From Amylostereum areolatum (lineage: Eukaryota; Basidiomycota; Agaricomycetes; Russulales; Stereaceae), in NCBI GenBank assembly GCA_012932865.1, contig SAXG01000021.1, positions 496,001-560,000 on the forward strand: a DNA stretch of 64,000 nucleotides, in the 5' to 3' direction. Below the pieces are notes generated by a model, which worked only from the letters and a program-made list of their open reading frames with translations, made no database searches and was not told the DNA's origin. The position numbers and the translations under genes are program-made. Below are positions 34,027 to 44,639 of this stretch, piece by piece (the stretch's first letter is position 1; each line of letters begins with the position of its first letter).

Positions 34027-37000
34027 TCATGATCGTATGGTTGGCTTCGATCGTAATCGGCGTATGAGGAGCCATTTGAGCAGTCTTAAGGCGGTGGGGT
34101 GGCGGCGGTAGAAGTCGTCTAGGGGTTTCTTGGCTTTCCCTAGATTTGTCTTTGGTTCCCAGGTATCTTCACTTTGATCGTACCCTTTCCAATGGACCAG
34201 GAATTCGAGGCGTTTCGACTTTCTACGGACGTCGACGATGGATTCTACTTCGTAGAATTCTTCTCCTTGGATAAGGTCAGGGGGCGGAGGTGGGGCTTTT
34301 TTCTGTTGGTCGAAGGCAGGACCGTTGTGCGGTGATAAGAGGGATTCGTTGAACACTGGGTGTTTACGTCCCCACGTCTTCGGGAGTTGAAGATGGTACG
34401 CCGATGCCCCAACCTTTTTCAGAACTTTGAACGGCCCGAATCGTTTGGCGTCTAGCTTCTGCATTGGTCGTACGGTATGGATCACCGTCTGTCCGTCGCG
34501 AGTTTTGGCTTCCAACCATACGAAGTCCCCGACATGGTAGTCCACGGGGTCGGCTTTGTTACGATCATAGAACCGCTTCTGATCATTTTGAGCGGCCTTG
34601 AGGGCGGAGCGTGCTTCGGTGTAGATGTCTCGCATTCGTTGGGCGAGTTCGTTGGCCGTGGGGTTGGTTGTTTCGCGGCGGGGATTTGTTCCGAGGTAGA
34701 GTTCGCGACCGTAATTGGCGAAGTTAGGGGACATGCCGATGGATGAATGGGTCATATTGTTGAACGCGGTCATGGCCAGGGGTAGGAAATGGGCCCAGTC
34801 GTCCTGTCGATGGTTTACATAGATGTGGAGGTAGTTTTCCATCGTCATATTGGAGCGTTCGGTTTGTCCATCGGTTTGGGGGTGGTACGCCGTGGAGGGG
34901 TTGGCTTCAATTCCTAGTTGTTCGCACAAGGCCTTCGTGAATTTGGAGACGAATACGCTGCCTCGGTCGCTGACGATCTTTCGCGGGACACCATGATGGG
35001 GCACGACATTGCGTAAGAATTCTTTGGCTAATTCGTCTTCGATGAGGTCTTTGGTTGTGGCCCAGAATACGACTTGCTTGGTGCCCATGCAGTTGACATT
35101 ACAGATGGCGTCGTATCCTTCTGAGACGGGTAACGGCATGACAAAGTCGATTGAGACGTGCTCCCATGGTCCCTTGGGAGGCTCGTGTGGATGCAGCGGG
35201 GCGGCTATTTGGTCGTGGCGTATTTTGTTCCGTTGGCACGTTTCGCAGCCTTCGACGTACTTTCGTACGTCGTCTCGTATTGCCGGCCACCAATAGTTGC
35301 GCGTGATGAGTTCGTGTGTTTTGTAGCGTCCTGGGTGTCCATTGAGTGGTCCGTCATGGTGAGCCTGGATGATGTCTGCGCGTAGCTTTTTGTCGCGGGG
35401 TACGTAGATTCATTGTTGGAACGTAAAAAAATTGTTTTCTTGTTCCTTCCATCCCTTGACTTTCATGGCTAGCGCTCTTTTTACTGAGTCATCCTGCTTG
35501 GTTGTCCCTTTTATGCACGTGATGAAGGCGTTTTCCGGTCCATCCACCATTATTCCTGATCCTTCGGGTGTCCTGAGTGCACGGAACAGCTCGGTTTTAA
35601 GGAGGACGACGTCCTTGTTGTCATTTTCCCCCTTTTTAAGCCCCGCCTGTCGTGAAATGGCGTCGGGCTTGCCCATTTGGTTGCCGGCTTTATGCGTCAG
35701 GGTGAAGTCGTACTCCTGTAACTCCATTAACCATCTTGCTTGTCGTCGGTTGAGTTTCTGCGCCTTCCGGAAGTAGGTCAGGTTACGGTGATCGGTCCAT
35801 ATGTCGAATGGTTGTCGGGCGCCCATAAGGTATTGTCGCCATTCGTCTAGGGCCGACATGATCGCTAGCAGTTCCTTATCGTAGATTTCGTAGTTGCGTT
35901 CGGCTGGGCTCAGTGCTTTGGAAAAGTAGGCAATGGGGTGCCAGTGGCCGTTGGCTTGCTTCTGCGATAGTACTGCTCCGGTGGCGTAGTCGGATGAATC
36001 GGCTTCGACACGGAACTTTTCGTCGTCCGTGGGAATGGCTAGGACCGGTTGTGATGTGATTCGCCGTTTGAGCTCTTCGAAGGCCACTTGTTGAGCGTCT
36101 GTCCATTCCCAGTCCGTATGACCCGTGAGTTTGGTTAGGTCATGCGCGATTCGACTGAAATCCGGTACAAAGCGTCTGTAGAAGTTGCAGAATCCGAGGA
36201 ATGATTGTAATTGTTTTTTTGTCGTGGGGGCGGTCCAGTTGGTAATAGCTGCGACTTTGGCGGGGTCCATTCGGACCTTGCCGTGTCCTACGATCATTCC
36301 TAGGTATTCGATTTCTTCCTGCTCGAAGTCGCATTTTTCCGGTTTTAGGTACAGGTTGTTGTCGCGTAGGATTTGGAGTACCTGTTTGACGGCCTGCCGG
36401 TGTTGTTCAAGCGTTTCCGTAAAGATCAGGATGTCATCGAGGTAGACAACTACAATGCCTTCATGGATCAGGTCTCGGAAGAGGTCGTTCATCATGGCTT
36501 GGAAGGTGGCGGGCGAGTTCGTGAGGCCGAAAAACATGACCGTTGGTTCAAAGAGTCCCTTGTTGGTGCGGAATGCGGCTTTCCATTCGTCTCCTTCCTT
36601 GATACGGACGTTGTTGTATCCCCATCGTACGTCGAGTTTGGTGAATACCTTGGCTCCTTTTAACTTGTCGAGGAGTTCCTGTACGAGTGGGAGTGGATAA
36701 CGATTTTTTATGGTCATGTCGTTAAGCCGTCTGTAGTCTTGCACCGGTCGGAGGGATCCGTCTTTCTTTTTAATGAAGAAAAACGGTGAGGCCATCGGGG
36801 ATTTTGAGTTGCGGATGCGTCCGGAGCGTAGGTTTTCTTCGAGAAAGTCGTCTAGTTTCCCTTGCTCGTCAAGCGTCAATGGGTAGACTTTGCAATCTAC
36901 GGGTGTGAAATCGGGTTTGAGTTCGATGGCGTGGTCCCAAGGTCGTCTTTTTGGGAGTTTATCAAAGTCGTCTTTGTCGAAGATGTCCTTAAATTCGTGA

Positions 37001-38541
37001 TAATCCGAGGGGACGCGTTCCGCGAAGGTTTGAGCCTTTTTCTTCGCGTTTTCCGCAATGGCGATGTCCGAAGCAAGTGTTCTGACGTATAGCGAGGTCG
37101 ATGATTGGTAACCTTCCCAGTCAAAGGCGTATAATTGTTCGCCTTCTTCTAGAGGGTAGACTTCGTCAGGTGTTTCCTCATCTTTCTCATCGATGTTGAA
37201 TTTCGTGGGTTGGCATTCCTGGGGGCACCTGTCGAACGTGATAGTCCCTTCTGTCCAATTGATCGATGGGTTGTGCTGTCGAAGCCATTCGTGACCGATG
37301 TAGACATTCATTCCGAGGTGTGAAACCGCCAAGTCAAGGTCTTCTTCGTGTCCGTGAATGGTTACATGCGTCGTAACGTACTCGGTTATTGGTCCTCCCG
37401 AGTTGTGGGTTCCGTCTGCGTTTTTAACCGGAATCGGTCGTGCGGTTTTCTTAGTAGGGATGTCGTGTTTTTTGACGAAGGCTTCGTCAATGCACGACCC
37501 CGTACATCCGCTATCGATTAGGGCCTGGGCGTTTACTGTCTTTGGGCCGAACTGGAGCCGGATGGGGACGTTGATCTGCTCTCGTCGTCCGTTTGATCGT
37601 ATGAACCTCATGGGTGAGTGAAGCTCGTGCAAGGCTTGGATCGCTTGTTCGTCTCCCATTCGGCCGATCTCTTGAACGGCTTCGTGGGTGGCTTCTTCTC
37701 GTCGCTTATGATGAGTCCATATCCGTAGTTCTGCGATCGCGCTTTCAGGTTTGTTTTCCCTTAAGCGTTTCAAGGTCCATTGCGCAGTTCTTGGTAACGC
37801 ATATTTTCGTGACGTATCTACACCTGTGGGGGGCGCCCCTGCCATCGCGCCTCCCCTGTCCCGAGCTAAACTCGGGTCCACCGGGATTTCCCTGTCAATG
37901 CAACCCCCGTCTCCGTTTTCCGGCTTCGTGTCCCCGACCTTGCAAGAAGGATCTGGCGTGTATCCGCCCTGAGGAGGTCGAACTATGCCCTTTTCCTCTC
38001 GGGGAGGTGGTTGGGTGACATCCGTATCCTCCTCATGGATGGTGCCCACATGAGCGCGCGATGTCTTAGGGAGTTTCACCGGTGGCACTCGGAGGAAGGG
38101 GTTGAACGCGGGCCATGTGAAGGTCCGCGGCTTGATTGGATCCAGGATTTTCGGGGCGGCCCAGTCGACGGTGTTGAAGGCCGTCCATCCGACCGAGAAT
38201 TTCTTCCTTTCTTCGTCCTTCTTGAGGGCAGGCTTCTCACCTGGGCTACAGTTTATCGTCGTGTTGGACGTGCGGAGCGACATATACGGGGGAGGAGGGG
38301 ATTTATTTGTGTCCAGCGACGCGCCCCAGCCATCGCGCGTCGTAGTCTCGGTCTTCACCGAGTCCTTTTCCAGTGAGGGATGTACATGTGATCGTAAACG
38401 AGAATGGGGCCAGCGATTGAAGAAATCCGGGTCAGGGAAGCGAGAGGGTACAGAGAGTCCTGATGATAAAATGCGAGAAAGAGGCCATCGAGAAACTGGT
38501 TTCGAGGCGTTGGATGCCGTGTTCATCCTTCGCCCCTCTAA
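34027..38541 (-). pseudogene. E2 Pol, interrupted by one TGA
   Basis: Begins in the -1 phase at the gag stop and runs 1504 codons. Protease (LIDSGCTGSCID), RT with YLDD (about codon 702), RNase H (EADSSDYATGAVLSQ), integrase zinc domain (CETCQRNK), integrase core (SIDF, VSDRGSVF, QTDGQTERSN) and chromodomain (EEFYEVESIVDVRR ... FLVHWKGYDQSEDTW) are all present. A TGA at 35412-35410, near codon 1044, falls between RNase H and integrase where the family has Arg; CGA to TGA by C-to-T change is the likely cause. Otherwise the frame is intact. A truncated RT-RNase H product would still be possible. Confidence 0.93.
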
Positions 38542-38544
38542 AAA
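38538..38544 (-). other. E2 gag/pol -1 frameshift site
   Basis: GA-TTTTT-AG on the minus strand: TTT TAG slips to TTT TTA and enters pol, open from there. Same layout as E1 and E3. Confidence 0.6.
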
Positions 38545-39878
38545 TCCGACTCCGCGTCGGCATCCGATCCACCGCTCTTGGTGCTCCTGTCGTCGACTAC
38601 CTTGTCTTTGTCCTTCTTCTTCTTCTTTGCTTCCGTCTTGGGCGTCGGCGTGGTTTTGCCGTCGGTTTCCACCAGAGCGCGGAGGATCATCTTTCGCTGT
38701 TCGTCGTCTAGAGTGTTAATCCATTCTTTGGGCGAGGCGAATTCTTCCGTGGTCTGGGACCGTGCTTGCTGGTTGGGGTTGCGTTTGAAGGGAGGTGGTC
38801 GCGGGGTGTTCGAGGAGCGGGGTCCTTTGTAATTGGGAGACGTGCTGTAGCGATCGCGTCCCCACTTTTTTCGGATATATTCGACCGACGCCTTGCAGTC
38901 CTTGGAGATGTGGTTGGTCATTCCACATTTGAAGCAGCGTCCCTTGGTATCGACGGCGCCTATGTCCATGGCTTGTCCACCGCCTCCATGAATGGTACCC
39001 GTGGCATCTTTGACGTCTTTGGGTTTGGAGGTGGTATGGGTGGAGGAGGAGGGGTGTCCGCGGTGCATTTCGGAGATTTCGCGCCAGGCATTGTCCATCT
39101 CGGTGACGCGTTTCTTCCAGTCGGTGTATGTGGTGGGGACCGGCGGGCTGCGGAAGATGTTCTTCAGTATCTCTATCTTGATGTTGGCTTTGAAAATACG
39201 AAGGAACCAGGCGTCGTCGTTGGTGGGGATAACGTTAGCGCGTCGCGCAATTTGTTCGAACTTAACGAAGAATTCATCGGCTGATTTGTTCCCCATTTTG
39301 AACTGATCTAGTTCATTGAGCGCATCTTGCTGGTCCGAGGTGCTGACGAAGGAGGCGTCGAGGGCGGTGATGAAGTTGGCCATAGTGACCGTGGTTCCGG
39401 CGGTGAGGATATTGGCGTCTTTGAAGTTGCGCGCCCATTCCTTGGCGGCGCCTTCCCTCATGTAACTGAGGATGAAGCGGACTTGGTCGATTTCACTGAT
39501 GAAGTCTTGGGGGGCCGCTTCGATGTAACTGGTGACTTCATGTTTGAAGTCCGCGTATTCAGAACGTTTTCCGCTGTACTCCCGTGGTTTGGCGGCGTGG
39601 ATTTTTCGTTTAGCGGTAGCGGCTGTCGGCGCTCCTGGGGCGGCGGGAGTGAATGCGGCGATGATTAGGTTACTGAAGGCGTGCCAGTTTCCGGCGTCGA
39701 CATAGGCCCATTGTGTTCCATTTAATGGGTCGTCGGTGAATTCGAATTTGGCGACTTCGTACGCTATTCCATTAAGGAAAGCGTAGCGGGTATTTCCGAT
39801 GACGGGGGCGAATGCGGCGATGTTGGCGGGGCAGTTGGTTTGATCGGCCGCGCGGCGGTTGAGGACAGTGGCGGCCAT
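38538..39878 (-). CDS. E2 Gag
   Basis: 446 residues. Gag core (SGKRSEYADFKHEVTSYIEA ... YMREGAAKEWARNF ... DQFKMGNKSADEFFVKFEQI) and one zinc knuckle CFKCGMTNHISKDC near residue 312, then a basic and Lys-rich tail ending in Asp-Phe. The last codons GAT TTT TAG carry the T5 slip site for pol. Confidence 0.92.
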   Translation of the reverse strand: MAATVLNRRAADQTNCPANIAAFAPVIGNTRYAFLNGIAYEVAKFEFTDDPLNGTQWAYVDAGNWHAFSNLIIAAFTPAAPGAPTAATAKRKIHAAKPREYSGKRSEYADFKHEVTSYIEAAPQDFISEIDQVRFILSYMREGAAKEWARNFKDANILTAGTTVTMANFITALDASFVSTSDQQDALNELDQFKMGNKSADEFFVKFEQIARRANVIPTNDDAWFLRIFKANIKIEILKNIFRSPPVPTTYTDWKKRVTEMDNAWREISEMHRGHPSSSTHTTSKPKDVKDATGTIHGGGGQAMDIGAVDTKGRCFKCGMTNHISKDCKASVEYIRKKWGRDRYSTSPNYKGPRSSNTPRPPPFKRNPNQQARSQTTEEFASPKEWINTLDDEQRKMILRALVETDGKTTPTPKTEAKKKKKDKDKVVDDRSTKSGGSDADAESDF

Positions 39879-39921
39879 GGCTTGTCTTCTTTTCCAGGCG
39901 GATGAGGGGGGGGGAGCGGGG

Positions 39922-40260
39922 TCATAGGGGTCCGGTGTGGGTTTGGACTTGGAAGGTTCGAGGTGGTGGGTTATATGGTGGGGGTGGGGGTGGTGCGGGG
40001 GGAGGTTGGTTCCTTAGACGTTCTTCACGTCGGTCGTAGTCTAGGGCGATGAGGGCGAGGTGGTCTTCGGTGAGGGCTTGATTTCCTTCTTCGTCGGCAC
40101 ACCACTCTCCGTCAACAAAGTAGACTTGTTCTTCTTCTTCGTCTCCTTCTAAGTGGATGAAGTAGAGAAATCTCCGTTCCCTTCGGAGGTATTCTTCGGT
40201 GATTCCTCGGGGGAGGGGATGGGGACTACGGGGGCGTAAGCCGTAAGTGGACAACACGGT
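39922..40260 (-). CDS. E2 pre-gag ORF2, no ATG
   Basis: About 112 codons directly following the stop of ORF1 in the same frame, with no ATG (the first possible near-cognate start is GTG at 40257). Acidic, for example FIHLEGDEEEEQVYFVDGEW and ALTEDHLALIALDYDRREER, with a Pro-rich end. Gag starts 44 bp further on in another frame. Function unknown; readthrough of the ORF1 stop or reinitiation is possible. Confidence 0.45.
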   Translation of the reverse strand, partial: TVLSTYGLRPRSPHPLPRGITEEYLRRERRFLYFIHLEGDEEEEQVYFVDGEWCADEEGNQALTEDHLALIALDYDRREERLRNQPPPAPPPPPPYNPPPRTFQVQTHTGPL

Positions 40261-41013
40261 TTAGAGTGGGCGAGGGATTTGGGGCGGGGTTGCGATGTAG
40301 GGGACGGGGATCTGATCCCAGTCGTTGTTATTGAGGTTTTCTGGTTCTCCCCACTCGAGGTTGTCAGGGTCGTTTTCAAGGGAGTCGTCGTCGACGAGGG
40401 TAGTAGTGTCGGAGAGGTATAGGTCGAGGATGTCGTCGACTTCGTCTAGTTCGCTTCCAATTCCTCCTCCGTCTCCGATGGTCCAAGGCCCAAGTGGATA
40501 AATCCGCGGGGATCCGTCCAGGGATCGCAAGCTACTGGGTGCGGACCTGCTGGAATCTGAATCCTCGTGGGTTGAGGGGAGGGGACTGCTGGGGGCTGTC
40601 CAGAAGCCTTCTTCTTGCGGTGGCGGACTTGGCGTTGGCGTTGGCCTCCCACCTTCTGGGCTGGTCGTGGTGTAGATGGGGATGGGGGTGTGGGGTCCGT
40701 ACCACTGATTTGGTAGTTGTTCGTTCCGGTAGATTGCAGAGAAATAGGGCCGGAACTCAAGCCGGGGATGGCCCTGTTCAATTGATACGATGATCCGAGT
40801 CCAGTCAATTTGAACCCGAAATCCCCAATCAGGGTTGCTCGCAGATGCGTAGACCCAGTTGTGGGCGTCGAAGAGGTTGTCGCCAAAGTAGGCGGTGATG
40901 GCGGTGTCACGTTCGATTTCGGTGACGGCTGTGAATTCTTCGCGTTCATACACGAAGTCGAAGTCGGGGAAATGGAAGTTTTCTTCTTCCAAGGCTTGGT
41001 GTTCCTCTCCCAT
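40261..41013 (-). CDS. E2 pre-gag ORF1
   Basis: 250 residues from a genuine ATG at 41013, with a TAG two codons upstream. Acidic N-terminus (MGEEHQALEEENFHFPDFDF), a possible folded part (FDAHNWVYASASNPDWGFRV, IDWTRIIVSIEQGHPRLEFR), then Pro/Ser/Asp-rich sequence. The same frame is present almost unchanged in E4 (63387 to window end), which argues for selection or very recent ancestry. No homology is recognised. Position between the leader and gag matches ORF0 of E1 and E3. Confidence 0.6.
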   Translation of the reverse strand: MGEEHQALEEENFHFPDFDFVYEREEFTAVTEIERDTAITAYFGDNLFDAHNWVYASASNPDWGFRVQIDWTRIIVSIEQGHPRLEFRPYFSAIYRNEQLPNQWYGPHTPIPIYTTTSPEGGRPTPTPSPPPQEEGFWTAPSSPLPSTHEDSDSSRSAPSSLRSLDGSPRIYPLGPWTIGDGGGIGSELDEVDDILDLYLSDTTTLVDDDSLENDPDNLEWGEPENLNNNDWDQIPVPYIATPPQIPRPL

Positions 41014-41487
41014 GTACTAGCCCCCGAGTCGAGGACGGTTACTAGTACGGCAAGGGGATCGGGTGTCGAGGGATATGTCACTGGTCTTTCCAATCGCAAG
41101 ACGGTCTGCCTCAGCCTTCTCGGCCTGTTGGCTGTCTCTTCGTTCAAGGGTCACGAGCCCAAGAACTTCTCGGGTCACTTTCCCTTTGTCGCTTTTACTA
41201 GCCTCCTACACCGTTAGGTGCACCTTCAACTGTCACGTCTGGGTTCTCGTGGTGTTCGAGGGGCCCCGAGTACGTGTAACGTAACGCGGTTACGTCAAGC
41301 CGGCGCCGCTGATGCGTGCACACGACCACAGAATCGGGGTGACTAGTCGCGTACGCTGGGGGCAATGATCCGAGGTGGCACAAAGGAAAAGTGAAGTTAG
41401 TAGCGCAATAAGGCGTCTACTACGGACAGGTATGCTACGCTACGATGGTCGTCGGGTAGTGCGATGGTAAAGTAGATCTCGACCTTA
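41014..41487 (-). other. E2 5' leader
   Basis: Sequence between the 5' LTR and ORF1. It starts TAAGGTCGAG after the LTR; no TGG primer-binding motif is seen next to the LTR. Open frames without ATG occur here but are not called. Confidence 0.4.
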
Positions 41488-41980
41488 TGTCAGCAACGGC
41501 CTTAGTGACGAGCACTAGGCGACGACGTGTGACACAAGTGAAGAGGGACGATGGGGGGTAAGGTCGGTAGTATTGACTAGGTCGAGATGGGGAATATGTA
41601 CAGGAGGAACGGAGCCCTTATATACTACGAGGCGGAGTCACTTAGTAAGCTACGACACACGGCGGTCAGTAAGCAGAGCTAAGTATAGATACATGCGCAG
41701 CAGGATCAGTAAGCGAGACAATAAGGATGAGCCGGGTCCGGAGCGGCATGATGTCATGCGCAGCATTATGATGTCATGTGGAGTCAAAGGAAGCGATGAT
41801 AAGACGAGCCTGGAGTCATGACGTCAGGAAGGAGCAAGGATAAGCCGAGTCTCCACCGGAGTGACGGAGTGTTACTAAGTGATGAGTAGTCAGATAGAAA
41901 TGAAAATAAAAATGAATTGGGATATTATCCCCGAGGTCCCCGAGGTCCCCGAGATGTCCGGAATGGTAACGTTCATGACA
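41488..41980 (-). repeat. E2 5' LTR
   Basis: 493 bp. The minus strand carries a TATATAAGGG box at about 41616-41625. Contains a short tandem repeat of CGAGGTCCC with one more unit than the 3' LTR. Confidence 0.95.
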
Positions 41981-42808
41981 GAAACTCCGCTGGCAAACGC
42001 CGGAGGCCGCGCGGCCTTGAACTTCCCGACTTGTCTCTTTTGCGCCACCTTGCATCCGTCGCTCCCTTCTCCTCCAACCCTGCTCGCTCCCTCTCCTTCG
42101 TCTCCACCATGTCTCCCTCCGTCCCCTTCAAGTCACGCGCGCGTGCGTGTCCGCCACCTCCGCCCCCAGCCCGAGCCTGCTCTTCAAACCTCTTCAAGTG
42201 AATGTGGACGCTGGTCGCCCGCGCTTCTTTAGGCCCCCCACTCGTTCAGACGAGCGAATATGTATGTCCCCATTCGCCTCTCGCCCCTCCTCCCCCATTT
42301 ATTATTTGACCCGCTCAGCTGACCCCCTCCCTTTCCGCAGTGCTCGTTGGTACAAGTGTCCCTGTGCGACTTCCCCCTCAACCGCTTCCTCCCCTCCCTC
42401 TTCCAACATCCGACAAGTGCCCGTGTGCACAGCCCCATCAGGGAAACCCCCCCCTAGTATTTTTTGGTAGCCATTTCCTAGTTTGGCCACGACGCGGCAG
42501 ACCAAGCGCATGCAAACACAAGTTGAATGCGTCGGAATGCCGTCACGTCAGCGTGTTCCACAATGTATATCAAAGCACGATACATTATAAGTAGTTCAAT
42601 AACACATACAACATTCCATTTATGCAGTAAAAATGACGAAAATCCGTGAGCTTGAGGCTCTGCAACGATATTGATTTCCTGTCGCGAGTTGCCTAATCCG
42701 GATGTCGACGCGTTGAAGACACCCCAAGCCGCGTTCAAGTCTGCTTCTTTCTACTACCACCACTACCACCGTTACACCTGCACGTAGTATGTATCCTTCT
42801 TCCACTAT
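41981..42808. other. intergenic stretch, possible exon remnants
   Basis: Pyrimidine-rich sequence with an ATG at 42109 in a good context followed by a short Pro/Arg-rich frame, and a plausible donor GTATGT near 42261 with acceptor TTCCGCAG near 42340. I could not assemble a gene. Interruption by E2 at 41980 may have cut one. Confidence 0.25.
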
Positions 42809-43493
42809 ATGACCACGTCGCAATCAAGAATATCAACAACAGATCCTTTGGTATGTGGTCTCTCTCTTTCTCATCCTATGCTTTCGTCATGGATCATGCA
42901 GGATGCAGCGCCCTCTGGCTTGCAGCGAGACGATTGTCTCACAGTATACATCGACGATGGAGTGGTTCACGAGATGAAGTACACGCCGGGATGGCCCAAT
43001 CCCCACCCTTTGGTGCGTAAATTCTAATTCCCATTGAGCTCGTGTTGTGCTAATTGTATCCCCACATCAGTGTATCTCCTTTGTGGACAGCGCCAATACT
43101 CCTTCTCTTTCCATTGGTGTACCCTCGTCTCATCGCGTCGCATTTCCTATTCCTCTCCCCGAGTCCTCGACAGCTGTCTCGTCTCCTGCCACGCCGTCGC
43201 TCGGATCCAGCACATCCTCCACATTTCCATCTGCCCACCCTACTCCAGCCACCTTCGCCTCTCCCATCTCGCGCGCCTTGCGTTCCGGCAGCCATTCGAG
43301 AACCTCAGCTGGTTCGTCGTCGAGCTCTGGCGCAGCCGGTCGCTCTTTTCCTCCATCTCCGCACCCCCATCGACGCCTGCGCCGTCACAAACCAGCGAGC
43401 AAGATTATCACTGAGTCTCAGAAGGCGAGTGCTTGGGCCGAACATCTCCGCCAGCATCCTTTGGGGACTCCAGCTTCCCCGATGCCCATGTAG
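42809..43493 (+). CDS. small unknown protein
   Basis: Three exons: 42809-42850, then GATGCAGCGCC... from about 42902 to 43013, then about 43071 to 43493. The first intron is in frame (GTATGT...ATGCAG), the second starts GTGCGT and ends CATCAG. The protein starts MTTSQSRISTTDPL; the middle exon encodes a compact block DDCLTVYIDDGVVHEMKYTP GWPNPHPL, and the last exon is Ser/Pro/Thr-rich with a basic C-terminus. No domain is recognised. Its position beside the Plavaka-type transposase could mean it is cargo or simply a neighbour. Confidence 0.5.
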
Positions 43494-43863
43494 GTCCATC
43501 TTTATTATCCCTCTTACCGTCAGGCTCACACAAATATAGCCCCTCGCGTTCGCGCGGCAAGCGAGCATTGGACGGGTCCCCATAGAGTAGTTATTTGTCC
43601 CGAATATGAACTTCATCTCAGACCACTCGTAAGTTAGGACCGGGAACCATAGTGGCGAACAAAAGCAAATCGTAAGGTTGAAATGAAGTGAGACGGACGA
43701 GACGGACGAGGAGATGGCTACAGTAAAGAAACGAGGCAGACATGATAAATGAGACGAGGTACCTACGAACCCACACCCACGATCGAGCAACGACCGACAG
43801 CCGACGACCAAACGCCGCCTAGAACCATCCTGAGCCCGCACCCGACTGATCCCCCCACCATTG
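43494..43863. other. intergenic stretch
   Basis: No gene seen; 3' flanks of two convergent small genes. Confidence 0.35.
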
Positions 43864-44585
43864 TTAATCGCTCAGGAACATCGGCGGGTGCGGCTGCGAG
43901 CTCATATCCTCCTCAGAGAGTATCATCGGCGAATGCACGTGCACCGAGACCAGCGCGTCCCCGTCGTCGGAGGGGAGCATGGGCGTGTGGAAGAAGTCCA
44001 TGGGGACTCGTCCGTCGTCTGCGAGAGCATCAATGGGTGGATGAAGTGGGGAAGTGCGTCGACGGCAGCATGGGCGGGTACTAGAATGGCGCGCCGCTGT
44101 TCCCGCCTCGTCCACGCAGCATGCCGGACTGGTGTCTGGGGCGGATGCCCTCCGAGGCCGAAGGGGTACTTGAGCTCGCCGGTGGACCAGTTGCTGTTGT
44201 TGTTGCCGCCTCGGGACATGTTGCTTTGCGAGCTTGAGGAGGTGGAAACGGCGGCGCCCGATCTTGAGAAGTCTCCAAAGGACGAGTCGGAGACCACGGA
44301 TGAAGGAATCGGTCGCGGTCGAGCTGGACAGCCGCCTGTGTTTGATGCGCGTGTCGTAAGTGGTGTCTGTGTTCGAGTTGTCGCTCGGGATCGTGTGCAG
44401 TTCGACGACCTGGTTGAACATTTGGCTTGGATAGTCCGGGTGGTATGGGACGGGGTACATGAGATCGGAGGAGTAGGATACAGCAAGAGATCTTGCTGGC
44501 TCTGCTCCATCCTGAGGGTATCCATGAGTTCGGAGTGGTTTGACGTGCAATAGTCGAACGCGCCGCCGTACTGATCGAACGACAT
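43864..44585 (-). CDS. possible unknown protein, frame not resolved
   Basis: Coding-like sequence alternates between two minus-strand frames: MSFDQYGGAFDYCTSNHSEL, then SSDLMYPVPYHPDYPSQMFN, then VVSDSSFGDFSRSGAAVSTS with an Asn run, then a C-terminus VHSPMILSEEDMSSQPHPPM. No intron explains all switches, so short indels or a decayed gene are likely. It ends close to the transposase 3' end and is convergent with the 42809 gene. No function can be given. Confidence 0.3.
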
Positions 44586-44639
44586 AGTGGTGGAGTCGGC
44601 GGGAGCGAAGCATGGCTGACACGTCACCGCTGGAAAGGG

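Larger units (their letters stand above)
33451..41980 (-). mobile_element. E2: complete Ty3/Gypsy chromovirus with two pre-gag ORFs
   Basis: 8530 bp, flanked by the duplication GAAAC (33446-33450 and 41981-41985). LTRs are 33451-33934 and 41488-41980; by eye they are identical except for one extra 9 bp unit (CGAGGTCCC) in the right copy, so insertion is very recent. In its own orientation: 5' LTR, leader, ORF1, ORF2, gag, pol, 3' LTR. Pol has one in-frame TGA between RNase H and integrase. A related copy, E4, begins at 62436. Confidence 0.95.

Noticed and set aside
40446..41147. 233-codon frame overlapping E2 ORF1 (also at 63253-63954 in E4)
   Set aside because: It starts at TTG and overlaps ORF1, which has a real ATG; conservation between E2 and E4 reflects near-identity of the DNA.
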